From Streptococcus infantis (lineage in GTDB: Bacteria; Bacillota; Bacilli; Lactobacillales; Streptococcaceae), in NCBI RefSeq assembly GCF_015546995.1, contig NZ_JADMUH010000005.1:34320-98319 (forward strand): a stretch of DNA of 64,000 nt, written 5' to 3'. The number at the start of each line of letters is the position of its first letter. The stretch's first letter is position 1. Shown here in pieces: positions 1-8,152 of this stretch. The translations under genes were made by a program, and so were the position numbers. The notes beneath the pieces were generated by a model. That model did not search any database. It had not been told where the DNA came from and worked only from the letters and a program-made list of their open reading frames with translations.

Positions 1-474
1 AGTAGCTGATTTTTTAACAATATCATGGTGTTTGCAAATGCGCTCCACATGAGTATCTACCGCAAAAGCTGGAATTCCAAAGCCCACACTCATGACTACA
101 TTAGATGTTTTACGCCCAACTCCCGCCAAACTTTCTAATTCTTCTCTAGTCTGAGGAACATGACCATCAAAATCTTCTAATAACTGTTGCGCACATTTTT
201 TAAGAAATTTTGCTTTATTTCGATACAGACCTAAACGAGAAATATGTTTTGCAATTTCACTCTCACTTGCGTCTGCCATGGCTTGAGGCGTAGGGAAGGC
301 TTCAAAAAGAGCTGGTGTCGCCTTGTTTACTGCCGCATCTGTCGTCTGAGCAGACAACATAACTGCAACTAAGAGTTCAAAATGATTGCGAAAATCTAGA
401 CTTGGTTTTGCATCTGGAAAAAGAGCTATGATTTCCTCAATGACATGACGGGCACGTTTCTTGGATAAAACCAT
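1..474 (-). CDS. nth: Endonuclease III, 3' end missing (window edge)
   Basis: This is a DNA glycosylase/AP lyase that removes oxidised pyrimidines in base excision repair. The ATG lies at 474 and the reading frame runs off the left edge, leaving 158 codons. The visible part has the HhH-GPD fold signature: LAGVGRKTSN, the helix-hairpin-helix with the catalytic lysine, followed by AFAVDTHVERI with the catalytic aspartate. The C-terminal [4Fe-4S] cysteine loop would lie outside the window. The start follows directly after the stop codon of the upstream DUF177 gene, so the two are translationally coupled. Confidence 0.95.
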   Translation of the reverse strand, partial: MVLSKKRARHVIEEIIALFPDAKPSLDFRNHFELLVAVMLSAQTTDAAVNKATPALFEAFPTPQAMADASESEIAKHISRLGLYRNKAKFLKKCAQQLLEDFDGHVPQTREELESLAGVGRKTSNVVMSVGFGIPAFAVDTHVERICKHHDIVKKSAT

Positions 475-1017
475 CTATTCGTCTCCATCAAACAGCCCTT
501 GTAAACCTGCAAAAGGACTACTTGCTTCTTTTTTGACTGCTTGTTGAGCTTGATAATCTTCCTCAGACATAATTTGCCAGTCATTTCCAGAAACAAATCC
601 CTGGCCAGCTTCTTCCTCAGCTGTTAAGACCTTGATTGGAATATTTAGCAAGATATTATCTGAAACACTTTCAGCCAGGTCGATTTCACCATTTTCGATA
701 GGTAAAACCAAGTCATCATCAAGAACTTCTTGGTCCAGTTGATTGGTAGCACCTTCCATAAAGACTTCTGTCACTGGATAAGACTCTGCTAACTCAACAG
801 GTTCCATACTACGACTAGAAGCAAGAACGATGGTATAAGACAGTTGGTAATCTAGGAAAAACATACGGTCTTCATACTGAACCTTTCCAACTGCGACAAT
901 ATCTTTGACATCTAAAATTTCTTGGTTACGCTCACGTAAGTCAGCTGACAAGTCTAGAGTTTGCTCAAAATACAAACCCTCAGGCTGCTTACGAACTTCT
1001 TGAATATTTAATTTCAT
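475..1017 (-). CDS. DUF177/YceD family protein
   Basis: A 180-residue acidic protein of the DUF177 (YceD) family. In other bacteria this family is linked to 23S rRNA accumulation and usually sits in front of rpmF; here no rpmF follows and nth comes next. The N-terminus (MKLNIQEVRK) and the C-terminal SPFAGLQGLF motif are typical. I chose the ATG at 1017 because GGAGGAAGT precedes it; the frame stays open for 17 more codons upstream without a ribosome site. The stop TAG abuts the nth ATG. The molecular function is not established by the sequence. Confidence 0.85.
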   Translation of the reverse strand: MKLNIQEVRKQPEGLYFEQTLDLSADLRERNQEILDVKDIVAVGKVQYEDRMFFLDYQLSYTIVLASSRSMEPVELAESYPVTEVFMEGATNQLDQEVLDDDLVLPIENGEIDLAESVSDNILLNIPIKVLTAEEEAGQGFVSGNDWQIMSEEDYQAQQAVKKEASSPFAGLQGLFDGDE

Positions 1018-1121
1018 ACTTCCTCCATAAAGATTTACTTCCTTGATTATACCATGAAAGGGGGTCAAGTAAAGCCTCTAAACTTTTAAAACATCTTTCT
1101 GTATTTTTTGATATATTCATT

Positions 1122-1149
1122 ATGACAAATTTATTTTTTGTGCTATACT
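1122..1149 (+). promoter_or_regulatory. Promoter of the immunity-like gene
   Basis: ATGACA at 1122-1127 and TATACT at 1144-1149 are separated by 16 bases and lie about 40 bases in front of the ATG at 1186. The ribosome site AAGGAGGA is at 1171-1178. I saw no obvious ComE- or BlpR-type direct repeat upstream. Confidence 0.7.
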
Positions 1150-1185
1150 ATAGGCATCAATACATGAGCAAAGGAGGACGCTCAT

Positions 1186-1515
1186 ATGGAAGACAAAGCT
1201 CTTTTAACGGAAGCTTATCAACTCGTTTCACAATTAAACCAAACAATACAAAGTTGTAAACAGGGATTGCCAGATGATCTACGCTTACAGCAAAACATAG
1301 ACGAAATTCTCAGAGCACTTAAAAAAGCTGAGAAAGTAGACAACGCCATCTTAATTGAACTGGAAACTTTTTACCAACGGACTAGTCTTTTGATTGGACT
1401 TGGTAGTCTAAAACTAAACGACCAGGCTCGCACTGCTTGGCGAAACTATGATAAGTTTCACTACGATCACGTTAAACATACGTTGACACTCTATGGACCT
1501 GTTTTTGGTCTTTAA
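1186..1515 (+). CDS. Bacteriocin immunity protein-like (EntA_Immun type)
   Basis: A 109-residue, helix-rich cytoplasmic protein resembling the four-helix-bundle immunity proteins of class IIa bacteriocins (enterocin A/pediocin immunity family). Such proteins protect a cell from a bacteriocin acting on the mannose PTS. No bacteriocin structural gene or transporter lies beside it, so it would be an orphan immunity gene. It has its own promoter and a strong Shine-Dalgarno. The assignment rests on size, helical pattern and overall resemblance rather than a diagnostic motif. Confidence 0.65.
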   Translation: MEDKALLTEAYQLVSQLNQTIQSCKQGLPDDLRLQQNIDEILRALKKAEKVDNAILIELETFYQRTSLLIGLGSLKLNDQARTAWRNYDKFHYDHVKHTLTLYGPVFGL

Positions 1516-1540
1516 AAATAGAGGATTTTATGGCTTAATC

Positions 1541-1569
1541 TTGACAAATTTTCACAAAAAGAGTATGAT
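1541..1569 (+). promoter_or_regulatory. Strong promoter of the ABC-F leader
   Basis: TTGACA at 1541-1546 and TATGAT at 1564-1569 with a 17-base spacer. The start site would fall near 1576, giving a leader of about 215 bases before the ABC-F start codon. Confidence 0.85.
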
Positions 1570-1600
1570 GATTGCAACAATATTCGGAGGTAAGGGAGAC

Positions 1601-1612
1601 ATGAACAACTAA
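1601..1612 (+). CDS. Three-codon leader peptide MNN
   Basis: ATG AAC AAC TAA lies just after GGAGG (1586-1590) and AAGGGAG (1592-1598), the best ribosome site in the leader. It begins about 25 bases after the predicted start of transcription and ends two bases before the first hairpin. Its likely role is regulatory: a ribosome halted here would cover the 5' arm of that hairpin. Seen: ribosome site, start, stop and position. Inferred: translation and function. Confidence 0.6.
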   Translation: MNN

Positions 1613-1755
1613 GTCTATCAAATAAAGAACCTTTATTTAGTAGATCTTGTTTCTGTCTCTTTTTTGTGTGCTCTTTTTCTGCTGGATTTTCAGCCCTTTT
1701 TAAAGAGTTTTTTTGACATAGACGATTAGCTCTACTAGGTAAAGTAGAGCTTTTT
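1613..1755 (+). promoter_or_regulatory. Transcription attenuator upstream of the ABC-F gene
   Basis: Hairpin 1 pairs 1614-1627 with 1631-1644 (14 bp, one wobble, one mismatch). The terminator pairs AGCTCTACT (1728-1736) with AGTAGAGCT (1743-1751) and runs into TTTTT. The 3' arm of hairpin 1 extended to 1647, TAGTAGATCT (1638-1647), can instead pair with AGCTCTACTA (1728-1737) at 9 of 10 positions, which would break the terminator. This is the layout expected of ribosome-mediated attenuation: stalling on the leader peptide frees the antiterminator strand. Confidence 0.75.
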
Positions 1756-1791
1756 GTTATGCAATATGGACATTCTAGAAAGGGCAATAAT

Positions 1792-3318
1792 ATGATAAAA
1801 ATCAATCATCTGACCATTACACAAAACAAAGATTTAAGAGACCTTGTTTCCGATTTAAACATTAACATCCAAGACGGAGAAAAGGTCGCTATTATAGGCG
1901 AAGAAGGAAATGGAAAATCAACCTTACTTAAAACTTTAATGGGAGAAAAATTAGCTGATTTCTCTATCAGGGGAGAAATCCAATCTGACCTTCAATCACT
2001 GACTTACATTCCTCAAAAACTACCTGAGGATCTGAAAAAGAAAACTCTACATGACTACTTCTTTTTAGATTCTGCTGATTTAGACTACAGCATTCTCTAT
2101 CGCTTGTCTGATGAATTACATTTTGACAGCAGTCGTTTTGCAAGCGACCAAGAAATTGGTAGCCTCTCGGGGGGCGAAGCTTTGAAAATTCAGCTCATCC
2201 ATGAATTTGCCAAACCCTTTGAGATTTTATTTTTAGATGAACCTTCAAATGACCTGGATATAGAGATGGTTGATTGGCTAAAAAAACAGATTCAAAAGAT
2301 GAGGCAAACCGTTATTTTCATTTCTCATGATGAAGATTTTCTCTCTCAAACAGCAGACACCATTATCCACTTGCGACTGATAAAGCACCGGAAAGAAGCG
2401 GAAACGCTAGTAGAGCATTTAGACTACGATAGCTATAGTGACCAGAGAAAGGCTAATTTTACCAGACAAAGCCAGCAAGCTGCCAATGACCAACGAGTCT
2501 ATGAAAAAACCATGGAAAAGCATCGTCGAGTCAAGCAAAATGTCGAAACTGCCTTGCGAAATACTAAAAATGATGTTGCTGGGCGACTATTAGCTAAAAA
2601 GATGAAAAATGTTCTTTCTCAAGAAAAACGCTACGAAAAAGCAGCTCAGTCCATGACTCAAAAACCACTTGAAGAGGAACAAATCCAACTTTTCTTTTCA
2701 GATATAGAGCCATTAGCGGCTTCAAAAGTCTTAGTTCGACTAGAAAATGAGACTTTATCCATTGGCCAACGAATTCTGTCTCAAGGGCTACAATTAACTG
2801 TCCGTGGTCAAGATAAAATAGGCATTATCGGTCCCAATGGCGTTGGCAAATCCACTCTTTTAGCAAAGTTACATCAACTACTAAGCAGCAAAAGAGAGAT
2901 TTCGCTTGGTTTTATGCCACAAGATTACCAAGAAACATTGCAATTGGATCTATCCCCAGTAGAATTTCTCAGCCAAACTGGACACAAGGAGGAAATACAG
3001 AAAATCCAATCTCACTTAGCCAGTCTTAATTTCAGCTATCCAGAGATGCACCACCAAATCCACTCCTTATCTGGAGGTCAACAGGGTAAACTCCTTCTTT
3101 TGAATTTAGTTCTACGAAAACCAAACTTTCTCCTTCTGGATGAACCCACACGAAATTTTTCTCCAACTTCTCAACCAGAAATAAGAAAACTCTTTGCCAA
3201 TTATTCTGGTGGTCTTGTCACTGTTTCGCATGATCGACGTTTCTTAAAAGAAGTTTGTACGAGTATCTATAGTCTGACAGAGCATGGTTTAGAAGTAGTT
3301 GATTTACAAGACCTTTAA
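1792..3318 (+). CDS. ABC-F ATPase, probable antibiotic-responsive ribosome protection factor
   Basis: A 508-residue soluble protein with two ABC ATPase domains and no membrane segment. ABC-F proteins bind the ribosomal E site; some dislodge antibiotics. Domain 1 has GEEGNGKST (residues ~36-44), LSGGE and LFLDEPSNDLD. A charged helical interdomain linker follows at ~195-275. Domain 2 has GPNGVGKST, LSGGQQ and LLLDEPTRNFSP, the last being typical of the Lsa/Vga-like branch. I chose ATG 1792 because AAAGGG precedes it; an in-frame ATG at 1759 sits inside the leader terminator. The attenuated leader suggests drug-inducible expression. Whether it confers resistance cannot be told from sequence. 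Confidence 0.85.
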   Translation: MIKINHLTITQNKDLRDLVSDLNINIQDGEKVAIIGEEGNGKSTLLKTLMGEKLADFSIRGEIQSDLQSLTYIPQKLPEDLKKKTLHDYFFLDSADLDYSILYRLSDELHFDSSRFASDQEIGSLSGGEALKIQLIHEFAKPFEILFLDEPSNDLDIEMVDWLKKQIQKMRQTVIFISHDEDFLSQTADTIIHLRLIKHRKEAETLVEHLDYDSYSDQRKANFTRQSQQAANDQRVYEKTMEKHRRVKQNVETALRNTKNDVAGRLLAKKMKNVLSQEKRYEKAAQSMTQKPLEEEQIQLFFSDIEPLAASKVLVRLENETLSIGQRILSQGLQLTVRGQDKIGIIGPNGVGKSTLLAKLHQLLSSKREISLGFMPQDYQETLQLDLSPVEFLSQTGHKEEIQKIQSHLASLNFSYPEMHHQIHSLSGGQQGKLLLLNLVLRKPNFLLLDEPTRNFSPTSQPEIRKLFANYSGGLVTVSHDRRFLKEVCTSIYSLTEHGLEVVDLQDL

Positions 3319-3330
3319 CTTTTGGAAATA

Positions 3331-3359
3331 AAACATCCAGAGAAAACCTCTGGATGTTT
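3331..3359. terminator. Bidirectional terminator between ABC-F and htpX
   Basis: AAACATCCAGAG pairs with CTCTGGATGTTT across a 5-base loop, with T-rich ends on both strands; it serves the two convergent genes. Confidence 0.9.
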
Positions 3360-3360
3360 T

Positions 3361-4260
3361 TTACATATGTTTCAAACGCTCAATCCGTTCTGAAATAGGT
3401 GGATGCGTATAAAATAGTTTTTTCAAGAAACCTGGTTTTTGAGGATCGTTAATATAAAGTGCACTACTAGCATCATCCACATGATGAGTCATTGGTTGAC
3501 TATTTTCTAGCTTAAGGAGGGCATTGATCATCCCTTGAGGATTACGAGTTAATTCTACGCTTGAAGCATCTGCTAGAAATTCTCGTTGGCGAGAAATAGC
3601 TAATTGCACTAAAGTTGCTGCAAGAGGTGCCAGAACTATGGCTAGGAGAGAAATAACTAACTTAATCACTTCAAACCCTCCACTGTCACGGTCACTATTT
3701 CTTCTACTACGTGATGCCCCACCCCACCACATCATACGACCAGCCATACTCGATAAAAGGGTAATAGCACTGGCAAGAGCAACAGCAATCGTAGAGATTC
3801 GAATATCCAAGTTGCGTATATGACTAACTTCATGCCCGATTACCGCTTCTAACTCCTCACGATTCATGATCTCTAGAAGTCCTGATGTCGCTGCAACAGC
3901 AGCATTTTGATGATTCGAACCTGTGGCGAAAGCATTCAAACCCGGGTCATCAATTACATAAACTCGTGGCATAGGAATTTGCGCCACCATAGCCATATCC
4001 TCAACAACATGATAGAGAACAGGTTCTTCATTCCTATCAACTTCACGCGCACCATTCATACTCATGACAATCTCTGTAGATTGAAAAATCATGGTCAAGG
4101 CATAGATGAAACCGATAATCATGGCTACGGTCACGCCCCAGATACCTGAGTTCATGAAAAGATATCCAACTGCATAACCTACAATAGCTAACAAAAGAAA
4201 GAAAACAATTAATAAAACCCAAGTTTTACGTTTATTACTAGCGATTTGTTTGTACAGCAT
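3361..4260 (-). CDS. htpX: HtpX membrane zinc metalloprotease
   Basis: A 299-residue M48 peptidase of the cytoplasmic membrane that takes part in membrane protein quality control. It has N-terminal hydrophobic segments, the zinc motif HEVSH in [11 protein letters not shown], a second hydrophobic pair and the downstream REFLADASS region carrying the third ligand. ATG 4260 is preferred: AGGTGA lies upstream and the alternative at 4269 is a GTG. It follows lemA with a single intervening base, so the two are co-transcribed, an arrangement common in streptococci. Confidence 0.95.
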   Translation of the reverse strand: MLYKQIASNKRKTWVLLIVFFLLLAIVGYAVGYLFMNSGIWGVTVAMIIGFIYALTMIFQSTEIVMSMNGAREVDRNEEPVLYHVVEDMAMVAQIPMPRVYVIDDPGLNAFATGSNHQNAAVAATSGLLEIMNREELEAVIGHEVSHIRNLDIRISTIAVALASAITLLSSMAGRMMWWGGASRSRRNSDRDSGGFEVIKLVISLLAIVLAPLAATLVQLAISRQREFLADASSVELTRNPQGMINALLKLENSQPMTHHVDDASSALYINDPQKPGFLKKLFYTHPPISERIERLKHM

Positions 4261-4261
4261 C

Positions 4262-4822
4262 TTAGTCACCTAAACCACTAAAATCAACTCTAGGAACAGC
4301 CTTTTCTTCTTCTGGAGTTTGAAGGAAATCCGCTGCCTTGAAGCCAAAGATAGCCGCAACCAGATTACTTGGGAAAGTTTCTAATTTAACATTGTAGTTG
4401 CTAACTACACTGTTATAAAGTTGGCGAGAATATGATATTTTGTTTTCTGTGTTAGTCAGTTCTTCTTGTAAGTGAGCAAAGTTGCCACTAGCCTTCAAGT
4501 CAGGATAGTTCTCTGCAATCGCAAAGATACCAGATATCTGACGAGTCAGTGCATCACTAGCTTTCATGGCTTCTGCAGGTGTAGTTGCTACAGCTACTTG
4601 TCTACGGAGTTCAGTCACCTTTTCAAGAGTAGAATTTTCGTATTTAGCGTAACCTTTTACTGTTTCAATTAAGTTTGGTAAGAGATCATTTCGACGCTTC
4701 AACTGAACATCAATCTGGCTCCAAGCTTCCTTGGTTTGCATACGCCCTCTGACTAGGCTGTTATAACTAACAATCACAAAGAGAACAATAAGAGTAGAAA
4801 TTCCAAGAATAATCCAAGACAT
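4262..4822 (-). CDS. lemA: LemA family protein
   Basis: A 186-residue protein with one N-terminal transmembrane helix (about residues 2-22) and a long helical domain containing [24 protein letters not shown], shown here only in part: the family core is the run [16 protein letters not shown]. The role is unknown in general; the domain is exposed to one side of the membrane. It is the first gene of the lemA-htpX pair, transcribed from an extended -10 promoter at 4856-4864. Confidence 0.93.
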   Translation of the reverse strand: MSWIILGISTLIVLFVIVSYNSLVRGRMQTKEAWSQIDVQLKRRNDLLPNLIETVKGYAKYENSTLEKVTELRRQVAVATTPAEAMKASDALTRQISGIFAIAENYPDLKASGNFAHLQEELTNTENKISYSRQLYNSVVSNYNVKLETFPSNLVAAIFGFKAADFLQTPEEEKAVPRVDFSGLGD

Positions 4823-4855
4823 AGTAGGATTCCTTTCTCATTTAAGATTAGTACC

Positions 4856-4889
4856 AGTATATCAAATTTCCATGTTTTTGTGGTAAAAT
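4856..4889. promoter_or_regulatory. Divergent promoters lemA-htpX / rsmG
   Basis: On the minus strand, TGATATACT (4864 to 4856) is an extended -10 for lemA. On the plus strand, TGGTAAAAT (4881-4889) is an extended -10 for rsmG. The two elements lie 17 bases apart, so the polymerases probably compete. Confidence 0.65.
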
Positions 4890-4916
4890 AAGATGATATA
4901 CAAGAAGGATATAACT

Positions 4917-5630
4917 ATGAAACCAGAAACTTTTTACTCACTACTTGCTGAACAGAATATTAATCTTACTAACCAGCAAAAAACACAATTTGAGCGCTAT
5001 TTCGAACTCTTAGTCGAGTGGAACCAAAAAATCAATCTAACTGCCATTACTGAAAAAGAAGAGGTTTATCTTAAGCACTTTTATGATTCCATCGCTCCTA
5101 TCCTACAAGGGTTGATAGAAAACCAAGAAATTAAGTTACTTGATATTGGCGCTGGTGCAGGATTCCCAAGTCTCCCTATGAAGATTCTCTACCCTCAGCT
5201 AGATGTGACCATCATTGATTCACTCAACAAGCGCATTAACTTCCTTCAGCTTCTGGCTGAGGAGCTTGATTTAGAAGGGGTTCATTTCTACCATGGACGC
5301 GCAGAAGACTTTGCCCAAGACAAGAATTTCCGTGCCCAATTCGACATTGTGACAGCTCGTGCAGTTGCCCGCATGCAGGTCTTGTCTGAATTAACCATTC
5401 CTTATCTAAAGGTAGGTGGAAAACTTTTGGCTCTTAAGTCCAGTAATGCTCCTGAGGAATTGACAGAAGCCAAAAATGCTCTCAACCTTCTCTTTAGTAA
5501 GGTTGAAGATAACATCAGCTACACACTTCCTAATGGAGACCCTCGCTACATCACCATTGTAGAAAAGAAAAAGGAAACTCCAAATAAATACCCACGTAAG
5601 GCTGGCATGCCAAATAAACGCCCACTTTAA
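4917..5630 (+). CDS. rsmG: 16S rRNA (guanine-527-N7)-methyltransferase
   Basis: RsmG (GidB) uses S-adenosylmethionine to methylate G527 of 16S rRNA; loss gives low-level streptomycin resistance in several bacteria. The protein is 237 residues. The SAM-binding motif [14 protein letters not shown] sits near residue 73, and the N-terminal NLTNQQ...[10 protein letters not shown] region is typical of the family. I chose ATG 4917, after AAGGAT, rather than the in-frame ATG at 4893. The gene is followed by a run of terminator-like repeats. Confidence 0.95.
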   Translation: MKPETFYSLLAEQNINLTNQQKTQFERYFELLVEWNQKINLTAITEKEEVYLKHFYDSIAPILQGLIENQEIKLLDIGAGAGFPSLPMKILYPQLDVTIIDSLNKRINFLQLLAEELDLEGVHFYHGRAEDFAQDKNFRAQFDIVTARAVARMQVLSELTIPYLKVGGKLLALKSSNAPEELTEAKNALNLLFSKVEDNISYTLPNGDPRYITIVEKKKETPNKYPRKAGMPNKRPL

Positions 5631-5673
5631 TTGTCTTATTTAAAACTGAGTCAGCATCAACTTCGTGTCTTTG

Positions 5674-5814
5674 TTTCTTGGCTTGGAAAAAATGATTTAC
5701 AAAATCATGCCTCTCTTTTTTGTTTCTTGGCTCGGGAAAAAACGATTTATAAAATCATGCCTCGCTTTCTTATTTCTTGGCTCGGGAAAAAATGATTTAC
5801 AAAATCATTTTTTT
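5674..5814 (+). repeat. Three tandem 49-50 bp hairpin/terminator repeats
   Basis: Units begin at 5674, 5723 and 5773. Each reads TTTCTTGGCTYGG, an A-run, then the hairpin ATGATTT-ACA-AAATCAT (unit 2 has a variant arm), then a pyrimidine stretch. Only the third unit has a clean T7 run and looks like a functional terminator for rsmG. The linker between units, CCTCGCTTTCTTATTTCTTG followed by GCTCGGGA, recurs with small changes at 45785-45895 between unrelated hairpins. Confidence 0.85.
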
Positions 5815-5824
5815 CTGCTATACT
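5796..5824 (+). promoter_or_regulatory. Uracil permease promoter, overlapping the rsmG terminator
   Basis: TTTACA (5796-5801), 17 bases, then TATACT (5819-5824) preceded by TGC. The -35 box lies inside the hairpin of the third repeat, so terminator and promoter share bases. Confidence 0.75.
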
Positions 5825-5846
5825 ATCACAAGCAAAGGTTTTTAAT

Positions 5847-5967
5847 GTCATCCCGTGAGGTGACGAAGACGCAGATATATATGAAATTCTTTAAATATTG
5901 GGATAACCATGTTTTAAATATGTCTTACTCTGAGAGCCTATTGCTGTAAAATTATGGGCTCTTTTTT
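5847..5967 (+). promoter_or_regulatory. PyrR-type attenuator of the uracil permease
   Basis: GTCATCCCGTGAGGTGAC (5847-5864) matches the PyrR-binding loop rule RUCCNGNGAGGY closed by a GTCA/TGAC stem. A terminator follows: AGAGCC (5933-5938) with GGCTCT (5957-5962) and a T6 run. In low-GC Gram-positives UMP-bound PyrR stabilises the binding loop and so favours the terminator. This predicts repression by pyrimidines. The 5631-5990 gap is fully accounted for by the repeats, promoter and attenuator. Confidence 0.85.
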
Positions 5968-5990
5968 GATGCCCTAAAAGTGAGGTATTT

Positions 5991-7274
5991 ATGAAACAAG
6001 AATCAACTGTTGATTTGTTACTCGACGTTGACCAACGTCCTTCTTTTGGTAAGGGAATTCTACTCAGCTTCCAGCACGTGTTTGCCATGTTTGGTGCTAC
6101 CATCTTGGTGCCACTGATTTTGGGAATGCCTGTATCTGTTGCCCTGTTTGCATCAGGTGTCGGAACACTGATTTACATGGTATGTACTGGCTTTAAAGTT
6201 CCGGTTTATCTCGGTTCTTCTTTTGCCTTCATCACTGCAATGTCTCTTGCTATGAAGGAAATGGGTGGCGATGTTTCTGCCGCTCAAACAGGGGTTATCT
6301 TAACTGGTTTAATCTACGTTCTTGTTTCAACTAGCATCCGCTTTGCTGGTACAAAATGGATTGATAAACTCTTGCCTCCAATCGTTATCGGACCTATGAT
6401 TATCGTAATTGGTCTTGGTCTTGCAGGTTCAGCTGTAACAAATGCTGGTCTTGTTGCTGATGGCAACTGGAAAAATGCTCTTGTAGCTGTGGTTACCTTC
6501 CTCATCGCTGCCTTTATCAATACAAAAGGCAAAGGATTCCTTCGTATCATTCCTTTCTTATTTGCCATTATCGGTGGATATATCTTTGCAGTCTTTCTTG
6601 GTCTAGTAGACTTCACACCTGTTCTTCAAGCTAACTGGTTCGAAATTCCAGGCTTCTACCTACCATTTAGCACAGGTGGTACCTTCAAAGAATACAACCT
6701 TTACTTCGGTCCAGAAACAATCGCAATCTTACCAATCGCGATCGTAACAATCTCAGAACATATTGGAGACCACACGGTCTTGAGCCAAATCTGTGGCCGT
6801 CAATTCTTGAAAGAACCAGGTCTTCACCGTACCCTTCTTGGTGACGGTATCGCAACATCTGTATCTGCCTTCCTTGGTGGTCCTGCTAATACTACCTACG
6901 GTGAAAATACAGGGGTGATCGGTATGACCCGTATCGCTTCTGTCTCAGTTATCCGTAACGCTGCCTTTATCGCAATCGCCCTTAGTTTCCTTGGAAAATT
7001 CACTGCTTTGATTTCTACAATCCCTAGCGCCGTACTTGGTGGTATGTCAATCCTTCTTTATGGGGTTATCGCCAGCAACGGTTTGAAAGTTTTGATTAAG
7101 GAACGTGTAGACTTCGGTCAAATGCGTAACCTAATCATCGCAAGTGCAATGCTCGTACTTGGACTTGGTGGAGCAATCCTTAAACTTGGTCCAGTTACAC
7201 TTTCAGGTACTGCCCTATCAGCAATGACAGGTATCCTTTTGAACTTGATCTTGCCATACGAAAATAAAGACTAA
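5991..7274 (+). CDS. pyrP: Uracil permease (NCS2 family)
   Basis: A 427-residue polytopic membrane protein, about 12-14 hydrophobic segments, of the nucleobase-cation symporter-2 family. It contains LLSFQHVFAMFGATILVPL near residue 22 and the NCS2 signature region around TISEHIGDHTVLSQICGR. Sequence alone does not separate uracil from xanthine carriers with certainty, but the PyrR-type attenuator immediately upstream strongly favours uracil. The ribosome site GTGAGG precedes ATG 5991. It is a single-gene unit closed by the hairpin at 7287. The symbol uraA is also used. Confidence 0.9.
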   Translation: MKQESTVDLLLDVDQRPSFGKGILLSFQHVFAMFGATILVPLILGMPVSVALFASGVGTLIYMVCTGFKVPVYLGSSFAFITAMSLAMKEMGGDVSAAQTGVILTGLIYVLVSTSIRFAGTKWIDKLLPPIVIGPMIIVIGLGLAGSAVTNAGLVADGNWKNALVAVVTFLIAAFINTKGKGFLRIIPFLFAIIGGYIFAVFLGLVDFTPVLQANWFEIPGFYLPFSTGGTFKEYNLYFGPETIAILPIAIVTISEHIGDHTVLSQICGRQFLKEPGLHRTLLGDGIATSVSAFLGGPANTTYGENTGVIGMTRIASVSVIRNAAFIAIALSFLGKFTALISTIPSAVLGGMSILLYGVIASNGLKVLIKERVDFGQMRNLIIASAMLVLGLGGAILKLGPVTLSGTALSAMTGILLNLILPYENKD

Positions 7275-7286
7275 AAGCATTCATAA

Positions 7287-7315
7287 AAAAATCCACTTGA
7301 ATGAGTGGATTTTTT
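7287..7315. terminator. Bidirectional terminator
   Basis: ATCCACT (7291-7297) pairs with AGTGGAT (7304-7310), flanked by an A-run and a T-run; it serves pyrP and the convergent CPBP gene. Confidence 0.9.
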
Positions 7316-7317
7316 GC

Positions 7318-8076
7318 TTATGTTCTCCAAGTAATCAACAAGTACAAGAGACTTGAACCAAACATATCTGCAAGAGCATGCATAAGAAAGAATGGCAGTA
7401 AATTCTTGACTACATACTTGTACAAGAAATAATAGAATAGTCCATATACAAGCCCAATAACTAATGCCCAGAGTAATCCTTGGTAGGTATGGAAAGAAAT
7501 CCGTATGATTACCGAGTATACTAGAACTAGCCACTGATGCTTTTCTTTTACTGAAGTCAGTAATCCCAAGAAGAAAAATTCTTCGTAAAAACCATTTAAA
7601 AGCGCATAGCCAATAGCCATTGGCGTTAAGGCCATGAATTTTCTAATGATTTCCATTGGGTCTATAAAAGGAATCAACTGAGGATTAAAGTAATTGTACT
7701 CACCACTAAGGGTTGTTACAATATCACCAAAAATACCAACAATAGCAAAGATAAGGGGAACCCAGATGAAAACAGACCAGGAAAAGCGTATAGGAAGTTG
7801 TTTAAAATCATAATTTCGAATCAAGAGATAAAGGAAAGTAATCCCTAACATCATCAATTGAAAAGTAAAATTACTAGAATAAGCTGCCCCATCACTTGCT
7901 ACATTTGTTGTAGTTTCCGCAACACTAGCAAGAGTTGAAGGTGATAGACTCTCCATAAATTGTTGAGTAGAACGGATGATAAACTCTCCAAACATTAAAA
8001 CAGTGATGCTTAAGATGTCGAACCATTTTAAGTATCTTAAAGGTTTAGCAGGATGAATACTTTGTATAAAATTCAT
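7318..8076 (-). CDS. CPBP family intramembrane protein (Abi-like), atypical motif
   Basis: A 252-residue membrane protein with about seven hydrophobic segments. CPBP proteins are putative intramembrane metalloproteases; some give self-immunity to bacteriocins. Motif 1 reads YEEFFFLG, so the glutamate pair is present but the usual arginine of EExxxR is replaced by leucine. Motif 2 histidine is in SFHTYQG and a third in LMHALAD. The lost arginine makes catalytic activity uncertain. The ribosome site GGAGGAAAT precedes ATG 8076. It is a single gene sharing a terminator with pyrP. Confidence 0.8.
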   Translation of the reverse strand: MNFIQSIHPAKPLRYLKWFDILSITVLMFGEFIIRSTQQFMESLSPSTLASVAETTTNVASDGAAYSSNFTFQLMMLGITFLYLLIRNYDFKQLPIRFSWSVFIWVPLIFAIVGIFGDIVTTLSGEYNYFNPQLIPFIDPMEIIRKFMALTPMAIGYALLNGFYEEFFFLGLLTSVKEKHQWLVLVYSVIIRISFHTYQGLLWALVIGLVYGLFYYFLYKYVVKNLLPFFLMHALADMFGSSLLYLLITWRT

Positions 8077-8152
8077 ATTTCCTCCGTTTAGCTTATTTTT
8101 GTACCTTTATTATAAACTTTCAATCTTAAAATTAATTAAATTGATACTAGAG

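Noticed and set aside
1512..1805. Minus-strand open frame of 97 codons across the ABC-F leader
   Set aside because: It overlaps the promoter, leader ORF and terminator, has no ribosome site, and shows no protein-like composition.
4261..4269. Upstream start for htpX at 4269
   Set aside because: That codon is GTG without a ribosome site; ATG 4260 has AGGTGA and gives the usual length.
5665..5949. 94-codon frame with an internal repeated peptide
   Set aside because: It is the translation of the tandem terminator repeats and the PyrR attenuator; the repeated peptide just mirrors the DNA repeats.
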